A stretch of 15,071 nucleotides of DNA from an uncultured Lachnospiraceae bacterium. GTDB taxonomy: Bacteria > Bacillota_A > Clostridia > Lachnospirales > Lachnospiraceae. Under the pieces are notes generated by a model that ran no database searches, had not been told where the DNA came from, and saw nothing but the letters and a program-made list of their open reading frames with translations. The stretch lies in assembly GCA_902767195.1 (NCBI GenBank), contig CACXGS010000142.1, forward strand, positions 1 to 15,071, read 5' to 3'. Made by a program: the position numbers and the translations under genes. Positions 6,971 to 14,241 of the stretch are shown here, one piece after another (the first letter of the stretch is position 1; each line of letters opens with the position of its first letter).

Positions 6971-7360
6971 TTAACGGGAGATTCCGTCAATCCCGGGAGA
7001 CTTTTTCTCACCCCGCACCGTCACAATCACCTTATGAGGGAGACAGACGATCGTCTCTCCCACTTGGGACACCGGCTTGTGCCGCACGCAGATCTTATCC
7101 CGGCAGTCTGCCCGGGTCATATCCGCCTGATGATCTTTGATGGTCAGTTCATTATAGAAGGAGTCTTCTTCGATGAGAACCTTGCGGTCCTCCTCCAGAG
7201 AGTATTCCCCGGTTACCTGTCCATCAACTGTGACGACAACACGGTCCCCTCTCTCCGTCAGACAGCCTCTGATCAGAAAGGCAGCCAAAGCGACAAAGAG
7301 GAGGGCCAGAATCAGGATCCCGTCTGCTCTTTTAATTGAATCCAATCCACTTCTGCGCAA
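6971..7360 (-). CDS. NusG domain II-containing small membrane protein
   Basis: A 129-residue protein with one membrane segment (about 12-32), followed by an extracytoplasmic beta-rich domain of the NusG_II type. The family signature is clear: C86-R-D-K-I-C91, then KPVSQVGETIVCLPHKVIV (residues 95-113) with C106. Despite the name it has no NGN domain and is not a transcription factor. Members are commonly found in Firmicutes near FMN-dependent membrane redox proteins, and its position just before rnfC fits that. No biochemical function is known to me. The best start is the TTG at 7360 with a weak AGGA site; it overlaps the end of the glycosyltransferase gene by 29 nt, so the exact start is uncertain. 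Confidence 0.85.
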   Translation of the reverse strand: MRRSGLDSIKRADGILILALLFVALAAFLIRGCLTERGDRVVVTVDGQVTGEYSLEEDRKVLIEEDSFYNELTIKDHQADMTRADCRDKICVRHKPVSQVGETIVCLPHKVIVTVRGEKKSPGIDGISR

Positions 7361-8357
7361 TTTTATATCCTGCCAGAGTCAGTACACGAATGACTCTGCT
7401 GGTGGAGGAGGCCAGCCTCCCCGTCATGGAGCTGCGTATCTTCCTGGAAGCATAGGGTGACCGGTCATTCAGATAGGACCAGAGGTCATTTTTCATCTCC
7501 ATAGCCTCCGGATCCCCTCTTCTCATAAGAAGAACCGATGTAACCAGACAGATTGTATTCAGGTAATGGAGCATATAGTTCCGCAGCTTTTTGGACCGGA
7601 AAGATCTCTCATGATTCCTGAAAATGTCAATCATTATTTTATTGACCCGGATCTGCTGGTCGATCCTGGAGATCATAACGGTCTCATTGACCGACTGGTC
7701 ATCCCGGCCGATATAATAACGATAAAAATCCACATCCAGATAGTACATCTTCTTTACGTAGGGCAAAGGCCAGAAGACAAAGATGTTATCCACATAAAAT
7801 GTATGTTTGGGAAGCTCAAAAGAAAAGCTCTTCAGCAGGTCTGTCCGATAGATGACCGAGTGCATCAGGATATTCTTGGAAGGTCCGAAATGTCCCGTGT
7901 CCTTCCAGGTGAAATACTGATTCACAGGCATGATTCCCTGGTAATGAATCACTTTCTTGGTGCTGGCTCCCACCTTCTCATAGACATAGTTGGAGATCAG
8001 CATATCCAGGGGTTCTTCCTCCTGGACTGCTGTCCTGAGAAAATCCAGAATCTCGCGGTATGCCAGAGGATCTACCCAGTCATCACTGTCTACTACCTTA
8101 TAGAAGAAACCGGTCGCGTTGCGCAGTCCGGTATTCACAGCCTCTCCGTGACCGCCGTTCTCCTGGTGGATGGCCCGGACTATGCCGGGATACTTCTGCT
8201 CATATTCATCGGCGATGGCTCCGGTATTGTCTTTGGAGCCGTCATCCACGATCAGAATCTCCACTTCATCACCGCCGGGCAGCAGGCTGCCTATACAGTT
8301 TCTCATATAATCCTGAGAATTATAACTCGGGATCGCAATCGACAATAATTTTCTCAT
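7332..8357 (-). CDS. Family 2 (GT-A fold) glycosyltransferase
   Basis: The 341 residues begin MRKLLSIAIPSYNSQDYM, the standard GT2 opening. VDDGSKDNTG follows (nucleotide-sugar binding aspartates D38/D39), then DSDDWVD (D90, D92, D93), the DXD-like metal and sugar-nucleotide motif. GT2 enzymes transfer sugars from UDP/GDP/TDP donors to cell-wall or surface polysaccharide acceptors; donor and acceptor here cannot be told. No clear membrane helix is visible, so it is probably cytosolic or peripheral. I chose the ATG at 8357: its GAGGAG site is formed by the last codons of purA and the gap to purA is 7 nt. An in-frame start at 8396 would overlap purA by 32 nt and add 13 residues that precede the conserved domain. 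It overlaps the next gene by 29 nt. Confidence 0.92.
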   Translation of the reverse strand: MRKLLSIAIPSYNSQDYMRNCIGSLLPGGDEVEILIVDDGSKDNTGAIADEYEQKYPGIVRAIHQENGGHGEAVNTGLRNATGFFYKVVDSDDWVDPLAYREILDFLRTAVQEEEPLDMLISNYVYEKVGASTKKVIHYQGIMPVNQYFTWKDTGHFGPSKNILMHSVIYRTDLLKSFSFELPKHTFYVDNIFVFWPLPYVKKMYYLDVDFYRYYIGRDDQSVNETVMISRIDQQIRVNKIMIDIFRNHERSFRSKKLRNYMLHYLNTICLVTSVLLMRRGDPEAMEMKNDLWSYLNDRSPYASRKIRSSMTGRLASSTSRVIRVLTLAGYKIAQKWIGFN

Positions 8358-8364
8358 ATGGAAA

Positions 8365-9654
8365 TCACTCCTCAAATCCACGGTATATGATCTCATCCCG
8401 GCCCGGGCCGTTGGAAATCATGGTGATCGGATATCCGATCTGTTTTTCAATGAATTCGATATAGTTCCTGCAGTTGTCCGGAAGGTCCTCATATCGGGTA
8501 ATACCCCGGATATCACATTTCCATCCCGGAAGTACAGTAATCACAGGCTTCGCCCGCTCCAGCAGGTGGGTTACCGGGAATTCTGTCGTTACTTCCCCGT
8601 CGATCTCGTATCCGGTGACCACCGGGATCTCATCCAGATAACCAAGGACATCCACTACCGTAAAGGCAACATCGGTGGCACCCTGAAGACGGCATCCGTA
8701 TTTGGAAGCCACACAGTCAAACCATCCTACCCTTCTGGGTCTGCCGGTAGTAGCACCGAACTCTCCTCCGTCGCCGCCTCTTCTTCTTAACTCATCGGCT
8801 TCATCGCCAAAGATCTCACTGACAAAAGCGCCGGCACCCACAGCGCTGCTGTAGGCTTTCACCACCGTAATAATCTTCTCGATGGCATAGGGAGGGATTC
8901 CTGCTCCGATGGCCCCGTAGGAAGCCAGGGTAGAGGAAGATGTGACCATAGGATAGATTCCGTGGTCCGGATCCTTCATGGTTCCAAGCTGACCTTCCAG
9001 AAGGATATTCTTTCCCTCTTTCAGGGCATTGTGCAGATACAGGGAGACGTCACAAATATAGGGTGACACCATCTCCTTATACTCCATCAGGGTCTGATAG
9101 AGCTCATCCGCATCGATCAGGGGCTTGTGGTAAAGGTGCTCGAGGAGCACATTTTTCTGGGATAAGACACGGTCAATCTTGGCCCTGAGTTCCTCTTCCG
9201 GCTGGAAAAGCTCACTGACCTGAAAACCGATCTTGGCATATTTATCTGAGTAGAAGGGGGCAATGCCGGACTTGGTCGATCCGAAGGATGCACCAGCCAG
9301 CCTCTCCTCTTCGTACTGGTCAAACAGTATGTGATATGGCATCACCATCTGGGCACGGTTGGAGATCAGAATCTTCGGAGAGGGAAGGCCTTTATCCGTG
9401 ATTGTCTTTATCTCATTAAAAAGTACCGGAATGTTGAGGGCCACACCGTTTCCGATGATGCTTGTGGTATGATCATGAAAAATACCGGAAGGAAGGGTGT
9501 GAAGGGCAAACTTGCCGTAGCGGTTCTTGATGGTGTGGCCGGCGTTGGCTCCACCCTGAAAGCGCACGATGATGTCAGAGTGCTCTGCCAGCATATCCGT
9601 GATCTTTCCTTTTCCTTCATCTCCCCAGTTGGCACCGACGATTGCTTTTACCAT
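8365..9654 (-). CDS. purA: Adenylosuccinate synthetase
   Basis: PurA makes adenylosuccinate from IMP, aspartate and GTP, the first committed step from IMP to AMP. The 429 residues match the family length. GDEGKGK at 11-17 is the P-loop-like motif with catalytic D12, GGANAGHT at 34-41 carries catalytic H40, and GEFGATTGRPRRVGW (297-311) is the conserved substrate/GTP-binding block. The segment at 124-140 (FGSTKSGIAPFYSDKYA) departs from the common IGTTKKGIGPAYxDKxxR, so this belongs to a somewhat divergent PurA branch. The ATG at 9654 has a GGAGG site. It has its own promoter about 110 nt upstream with a structured leader. The glycosyltransferase gene follows after 7 nt. Confidence 0.97.
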   Translation of the reverse strand: MVKAIVGANWGDEGKGKITDMLAEHSDIIVRFQGGANAGHTIKNRYGKFALHTLPSGIFHDHTTSIIGNGVALNIPVLFNEIKTITDKGLPSPKILISNRAQMVMPYHILFDQYEEERLAGASFGSTKSGIAPFYSDKYAKIGFQVSELFQPEEELRAKIDRVLSQKNVLLEHLYHKPLIDADELYQTLMEYKEMVSPYICDVSLYLHNALKEGKNILLEGQLGTMKDPDHGIYPMVTSSSTLASYGAIGAGIPPYAIEKIITVVKAYSSAVGAGAFVSEIFGDEADELRRRGGDGGEFGATTGRPRRVGWFDCVASKYGCRLQGATDVAFTVVDVLGYLDEIPVVTGYEIDGEVTTEFPVTHLLERAKPVITVLPGWKCDIRGITRYEDLPDNCRNYIEFIEKQIGYPITMISNGPGRDEIIYRGFEE

Positions 9655-9689
9655 AAATGATTCCTCCGTCTATTATTGCAGTTCTAAAA

Positions 9690-9738
9690 GATACCACAGA
9701 CTGCTCCGGCAAAAGTCCGTTCCCGCAATCCCGGTATC
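9690..9738 (-). ncRNA. Structured 5' leader of purA (possible cis-regulatory RNA)
   Basis: In the ~100-nt untranslated leader, the minus strand has an outer 6-bp stem GATACC/GGTATC (9733-9738 with 9690-9695). Directly stacked on it is a 7-bp hairpin (9714-9720 with 9696-9702, one G-U pair, 11-nt loop). One side is left as an unpaired, G-rich GGGATTGCGGGA. There is no U-run, so this is not a terminator. I could not match it to the purine, ZTP or PRPP riboswitch cores. It may simply be a stabilising leader. Confidence 0.35.
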
Positions 9739-9763
9739 CAACTATATATGACCAAACAGAACA

Positions 9764-9793
9764 ATTATACCTTATTATCATACTAAATGTAAA
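9764..9793 (-). promoter_or_regulatory. Sigma-A-type promoter of purA
   Basis: The minus strand shows TTTACA (-35, 9788-9793) and a perfect TATAAT (-10, 9764-9769) with an 18-nt spacer. It lies between the terminator of the preceding gene and purA. The start would be near 9757, giving a leader of about 100 nt. The operon downstream (purA, glycosyltransferase, NusG-II protein, perhaps rnf) probably starts here. Confidence 0.75.
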
Positions 9794-9804
9794 GATATCC
9801 GAGC

Positions 9805-9842
9805 AAAAAAGAAAAGGGCCGCAGCTTTTAAGTGTCGGCCCC
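9805..9842 (-). terminator. Intrinsic terminator after the flippase gene
   Basis: GGGCCG and CGGCCC (9836-9841 with 9816-9821) form a 6-bp all-GC stem on the minus strand. It is followed directly by the T-rich run TTTTCTTTTTT (9805-9815). It starts about 20 nt after the flippase stop and ends just upstream of the purA promoter, cleanly separating two transcription units. Confidence 0.85.
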
Positions 9843-9860
9843 TGTATTAAACAAGTACGC

Positions 9861-11531
9861 TTATAGCAGCTTATATTTCTTTGCGATTCTCACCAGAACT
9901 CCCCCCTTGGGGAAGCCGGCGAGCTCTTCCTCGCTCACCCCGTTCAGCTTGAGGATCAATATGAAATATATGACCACAGCGGCGGCGATGGCGATCATCA
10001 TGGCAGCAAAAATTAACAGCCTTATGGGCAGCATGGTACCCAGCAGACGGATCAGCAGCACATAGAAGGCCTGATAGACGGTCTGGCATACAACTCCCAT
10101 GAGCAGAGCCGACAACAGCGGAATCATGAATGTCTTTTTGATCTCCTGCCGGTAATGCAGATATTTTCTGACCGCCAGGTTATTCAGAATGCACATAAGC
10201 AGTGAATAGAACATAGTGGCAATGACAAGGGCTTCCAGATTCATGCCGGTCTCCTTCAGAAGAACGATAAGTATCGCTACATGAAGAACCAGAGAAATGG
10301 CTGCGTTTCTCAGTGGAATGCTCACCTTTCCGATTCCCTGGATCACGCCGTTGGTCACGGTGGACAGGGCGTAAAATACAACGCTGATACATCCCATTCT
10401 CAGAATCATGACCGCCAGGCTCAGGGTCTCTCTCTGAGGAAACATCACTTCCATGACGGGCTTGGCCATCACGCCGATCCCCACTGCAGCAGGAATCGAG
10501 ATCAGCATGACAAACTGAATAGCCTCCCTGACATGATCTGCACATTTCTCCAGATTACCAAGGGTATAATTGGAAGATACCGCCGGAATCATGGCTGTGG
10601 ACATAGAATTCGCCAGAGCAATAGGCACGTTGATCAGAACCCAGTATTTGCCGGAAAAGACTCCGTAATAGATGGCTGCCTGCTCTGCCGCCATCCCCCG
10701 GTGGTCCATCATTCTCAGATAGACGGTCTGGTCGATGATGGTGCTGGTATTGTAGATAAAGGTAGCCAGAATCACCGGTGTCACCATGGAAAAGATAATG
10801 ATGAAGATCTGCCGGTAACTCTCTACCTCCACGGTCCTGTCCCGTGCCTGCCTTTTTCGGAAAAATGAAAGGTTCAGCCGGTAAATGAACAGCATGAACA
10901 GGAGTCCCACAAGTACGCCTGCACCGATTCCCGCAGCAGACCCCATGGCGCCGAATACCGGCCGCATGACTTCATCCCCCCGGGCAAAGAGGTGGATGAA
11001 AAGAAGGGCTGCACCGATACTGACAATGGCATTGGCAATCTGCTCAATAATCTGGGATACGGAGGTGGGAACCATGGTCCCGTGGGCCTGGAAATAACCC
11101 CGGAACACTCCCAGAAAACCGGAGAGAAAGATGGTAGGGGCAAGCACCTGCAATACCGGCGCCGCCTTTAACTGGCTCTCTCCCACCAGAACCCCCGCTC
11201 CGAAGAAGGTCAGGAGGCTTGCGATTCCTCCCACTACCAGCACATAGATCAGTGCACAGCGAAATACCCTGTGGGCATTCCGGTACTGTTTCAGAGCCAG
11301 TCTGGCAGAAACCACCTTGGATACGGCAAGGGGTATGCTGTAGGAAGAGATCAGCAGTACCATGGCATAGATGTTAACCGCGATACTGTAATAGCCGTTT
11401 CCCTCGTCTCCGATGATGCTTGTGACAGGACTTCGGTAGAGAAGTCCGATTATTCTTGTAATAATGCCGGCGATCATTAATATGGTCGCCTGGGCAAGAA
11501 CATTTTCTGTTTGTTGATTTTGGTTACTCAA
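9861..11531 (-). CDS. MOP-superfamily polysaccharide/lipid II flippase (YtgP/SpoVB type)
   Basis: A 556-residue polytopic membrane protein of the MATE-like MOP superfamily, about 14 helices. The N-terminus ATILMIAGIITRIIGLLYR followed by GDEGNGYYSIAVNIYAM matches the SpoVB/YtgP branch, whose B. subtilis member YtgP (MurJ) is a lipid II flippase and SpoVB acts in spore cortex formation. It is therefore a probable exporter of an undecaprenyl-linked cell-wall precursor; which one cannot be told. The start is a TTG at 11531 with a GAGAGG site 9 nt upstream. Starting at the first internal ATG would cut into the first helix. It follows purB by 21 nt and is the last gene before a strong terminator. 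Confidence 0.9.
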   Translation of the reverse strand: MSNQNQQTENVLAQATILMIAGIITRIIGLLYRSPVTSIIGDEGNGYYSIAVNIYAMVLLISSYSIPLAVSKVVSARLALKQYRNAHRVFRCALIYVLVVGGIASLLTFFGAGVLVGESQLKAAPVLQVLAPTIFLSGFLGVFRGYFQAHGTMVPTSVSQIIEQIANAIVSIGAALLFIHLFARGDEVMRPVFGAMGSAAGIGAGVLVGLLFMLFIYRLNLSFFRKRQARDRTVEVESYRQIFIIIFSMVTPVILATFIYNTSTIIDQTVYLRMMDHRGMAAEQAAIYYGVFSGKYWVLINVPIALANSMSTAMIPAVSSNYTLGNLEKCADHVREAIQFVMLISIPAAVGIGVMAKPVMEVMFPQRETLSLAVMILRMGCISVVFYALSTVTNGVIQGIGKVSIPLRNAAISLVLHVAILIVLLKETGMNLEALVIATMFYSLLMCILNNLAVRKYLHYRQEIKKTFMIPLLSALLMGVVCQTVYQAFYVLLIRLLGTMLPIRLLIFAAMMIAIAAAVVIYFILILKLNGVSEEELAGFPKGGVLVRIAKKYKLL

Positions 11532-11552
11532 AGGTCAAATCCTCTCCTGATA

Positions 11553-12986
11553 CTACACATTAATCTCTGCCGACAGGCCCAGGATCTCCCTGTTGGAATC
11601 CAGAACCGGTCTGACAACATCCCGGATATATTCTTCGGTCTGTTCTTTTGCTCGTCCTGTAAAATTCTCCGGTTTCATAATCTCCTGAAGCTGGTCCATG
11701 GTCATGCCAAAGGCCGGATCAGCCGCGATCCTCATAAGAAGGTCATTCTCCTTTCCTTCCTCCTTGACGGCCCGTCCTGCTTCCATGGAATGCTGACGGA
11801 TCTTCTCGTGGAGTTCCTGCCGGTCTCCACCCGCCTTAACTGCGTCCATCATAATGTTTTCGGTTGCCATAAAGGGCAGTTCCCGAAGCAGATGAGACTC
11901 AATAACCTTGGGATAAACCACCAGCCCATCCACCACATTCAGGTAAAGGTCCAGTATACCATCGATGGCAAGGAAGCCTTCCGGGATGGAAAGACGCTTA
12001 TTGGCAGAGTCGTCGAGAGTTCTTTCAAACCACTGGGTGGAAGCCACCAGGGCAGGATTCATGGCATCGCTTATGACGTAGTTGGCCAGAGAAGCGATTC
12101 GCTCACTCCGCATGGGATTGCGCTTGTAGGCCATGGCCGAAGATCCGATCTGATTCTTCTCAAAAGGTTCTTCGATCTCCTTAAGATGCTGAAGAAGACG
12201 GATATCGTTGGAGAACTTATGGGCGGACTGGGCAATGCCGCTCAGAACATTCAGTACCCTGCTGTCCACTTTTCTGGAATAAGTCTGTCCGGAAACGGGA
12301 TAGCACTCCTTAAAGCCCATTTTCTCAGCAATCTTTTTATCCACCTTACGGATGGTCTCATGATCGCCGTTAAAAAGCTCCAGAAAACTTGCCTGGGTTC
12401 CGGTGGTTCCTTTGGAACCAAGCAGTTTCATGGTGCCGATCACATGATCAAGGTCCTCCAGATCCAGCATCAGTTCATTGATCCAGAGCGTCGCTCTTTT
12501 CCCTACCGTGGTCGGCTGTGCCGGCTGGAAATGAGTGAAAGCCAGGGTAGGCAGACTGCGGTAGTCCATGGCAAAATCAGCAAGCTTGGCGATCACATTG
12601 ACCAGCTTCTTCCTCACCAGTTTCAGTGCTTCTGTCATAATGATGATATCGGTGTTATCTCCCACATAGCAGGATGTCGCCCCCAGATGGATAATGCCTT
12701 TGGCGTTAGGACACTGTACTCCGTAAGCATATACATGGGACATAACATCGTGTCTGACTTCCTTTTCTCTTTCCTTTGCCACTTCAAAATTAATGTCATC
12801 CTGATGGGCTTTCAGTTCCTCAATCTGTTCCGGAGTCACGCTGGAAAGGCCCAGTTCGTATTCTGTTTCCGCCAGGGCGATCCAAAGCTTCCTCCAGGTT
12901 TTGAACTTTTTATCCGGAGAAAAAATATACTGCATTTCCCTGCTGGCATAACGCTCGGATAAAGGACTCTGATATTTGTCATACAT
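11553..12986 (-). CDS. purB: Adenylosuccinate lyase, eukaryote-like subgroup
   Basis: PurB cleaves fumarate from adenylosuccinate (to AMP) and from SAICAR (to AICAR in de novo purine synthesis). The fumarase/ASL signature GSSAMAYKRNPMRSER contains the flexible catalytic-serine loop; GIIHLGATSCYVGDNTD and GSKGTTGTQASFLELF are further active-site blocks. At 477 residues it is longer than the ~430 of B. subtilis PurB. From memory it follows human ADSL closely from the start (SPLSERYASREM) to PFMATENI and beyond, placing it in the Adenylsuccinate_lyase_2 subgroup. The ATG at 12986 has a strong AGGAGG site. It lies 30 nt after the GH3 gene and 21 nt before the flippase, so it appears embedded in an envelope-related operon rather than a pur operon. 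Confidence 0.96.
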   Translation of the reverse strand: MYDKYQSPLSERYASREMQYIFSPDKKFKTWRKLWIALAETEYELGLSSVTPEQIEELKAHQDDINFEVAKEREKEVRHDVMSHVYAYGVQCPNAKGIIHLGATSCYVGDNTDIIIMTEALKLVRKKLVNVIAKLADFAMDYRSLPTLAFTHFQPAQPTTVGKRATLWINELMLDLEDLDHVIGTMKLLGSKGTTGTQASFLELFNGDHETIRKVDKKIAEKMGFKECYPVSGQTYSRKVDSRVLNVLSGIAQSAHKFSNDIRLLQHLKEIEEPFEKNQIGSSAMAYKRNPMRSERIASLANYVISDAMNPALVASTQWFERTLDDSANKRLSIPEGFLAIDGILDLYLNVVDGLVVYPKVIESHLLRELPFMATENIMMDAVKAGGDRQELHEKIRQHSMEAGRAVKEEGKENDLLMRIAADPAFGMTMDQLQEIMKPENFTGRAKEQTEEYIRDVVRPVLDSNREILGLSAEINV

Positions 12987-13016
12987 ACTGTCTTACCTCC
13001 TGTGGTAGTGATTAAT

Positions 13017-14240
13017 CTATTGATCCAGAACAGTCTCTCCCTCCGGAACAGGGCATACGCCCCTCCGGATCTTGACAGCAAGAATACGGGAAACGGCACG
13101 GTCAATCTGTTCTTCGGAAAGGGTCCCCTCCTTTACTGCTTCAAGGACACCTTCATAGGCTTCGATAAAATCATCCGGCATCAGGACAATATCACAGCCT
13201 GACTGGATGGCCATGATGGCTGCCACATCGGGATCGTAGAATTTGGTGATGCCTTTCATATTCATGGCATCCGTGATGACGATACGGTCAAATCCCAGCT
13301 CATCCCGCAAAATATCGGACACGATCAATTTGGAAAGGGATGCCGGAATCTCCTGGCCGGTCACTGCCTTCACAGAAACATGGGATACCATCACACAGTC
13401 CGCGCCTGCTTCTATTCCTGCTTCGAAGGGTTTAAACTCCACGCTTCGAAGACGGTCAATGGTAGTTTCCAGTTCTACGGCTCCCTTATGGGTATCTTCC
13501 CCGGAATCTCCCTGGCCGGGGAAATGTTTCAGAGTCGCACTGACTCTCTGGCTCTGCAAGCCCTGCACTTCCTCGCTGACCATGTCGGAAACCAAATCCG
13601 CATCATTCCCGAAGCTTCGGTTGCCAATTTCTTTATTTTCCTCATTGGTGGTGATATCCGCCACCGGCGCAAAATCCAGATTAAAACCCAGGGTGCGGAT
13701 CTCTGCTCCTATGGTCTCACCCACCTTTCGGGCCTGGGCGGGATCTCCTGAGGCTCCGATCTCACTCATGGGAGGAAAAGCAGTGGTTCCCATCCCCTTG
13801 GTTCTGGCGATTCTGGCCACATCTCCTCCTTCCTCATCCACAGCAAAGAACATGGGAATATTCTCGGTTTTCTTCATGTCATCAATAAAGGAAGTAATCT
13901 GATCCCTGCTTTCTATATTGAAGCCAAAGAAAATGATTCCTCCCGGATGATATTTCTCCAATCGGTCTTTGGACTGGTCTGTCATGGACTGAGCCCCGTT
14001 ATAATCCAGGGAATCCGTGGAAACGATGAAAAGCTGACCCACCTTGTCCTCTAAAGACATGGTTGTCAACATTTCCTCTGTCAGTCCCTGCATGGTGACA
14101 TCGTCTATCTCTGCCGGATCGATATCGGACAGGTCGATAACCTCATCCACGGTGACATCTTTATGCCCGCCACAGGCGGACGCAAAGACGGTTATCAGCA
14201 GGATCATTCCCAATATTACAGCGAATTTGCTTCTTTTCAT
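13017..14240 (-). CDS. nagZ: GH3 beta-N-acetylhexosaminidase, lipoprotein (NagZ type)
   Basis: The 408 residues begin with a basic N-terminus, a hydrophobic signal and ASAC with C23, a plausible though not ideal lipobox, so the enzyme is probably anchored outside the membrane. The GH3 fold shows KHFPGQGDSGEDTHKG (from residue 238), containing the NagZ-type Asp-His acid/base dyad D249 and H251. VITDAMNMKG carries the nucleophile D324. NagZ-type enzymes remove N-acetylglucosamine from muropeptides or wall fragments during peptidoglycan turnover. The ATG at 14240 has GGAGGAG 6 nt upstream. A longer frame from 14300 would bury the signal peptide and overlap ppk. The start is 1 nt after the ppk stop, so the two are surely cotranscribed. 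Unlike B. subtilis NagZ it has no extra C-terminal domain. Confidence 0.92.
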   Translation of the reverse strand: MKRSKFAVILGMILLITVFASACGGHKDVTVDEVIDLSDIDPAEIDDVTMQGLTEEMLTTMSLEDKVGQLFIVSTDSLDYNGAQSMTDQSKDRLEKYHPGGIIFFGFNIESRDQITSFIDDMKKTENIPMFFAVDEEGGDVARIARTKGMGTTAFPPMSEIGASGDPAQARKVGETIGAEIRTLGFNLDFAPVADITTNEENKEIGNRSFGNDADLVSDMVSEEVQGLQSQRVSATLKHFPGQGDSGEDTHKGAVELETTIDRLRSVEFKPFEAGIEAGADCVMVSHVSVKAVTGQEIPASLSKLIVSDILRDELGFDRIVITDAMNMKGITKFYDPDVAAIMAIQSGCDIVLMPDDFIEAYEGVLEAVKEGTLSEEQIDRAVSRILAVKIRRGVCPVPEGETVLDQ

Positions 14241-14241
14241 C

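Noticed and set aside
9655..9757. Purine, ZTP or PRPP riboswitch before purA
   Set aside because: I could not find the conserved junction or loop sequences of these classes, so only an unnamed structured leader is reported.
11511..12962. A 483-codon open frame on the + strand opposite purB
   Set aside because: It is antisense to an unmistakable purB, has no protein family features I recognise and follows from the codon use of the real gene.
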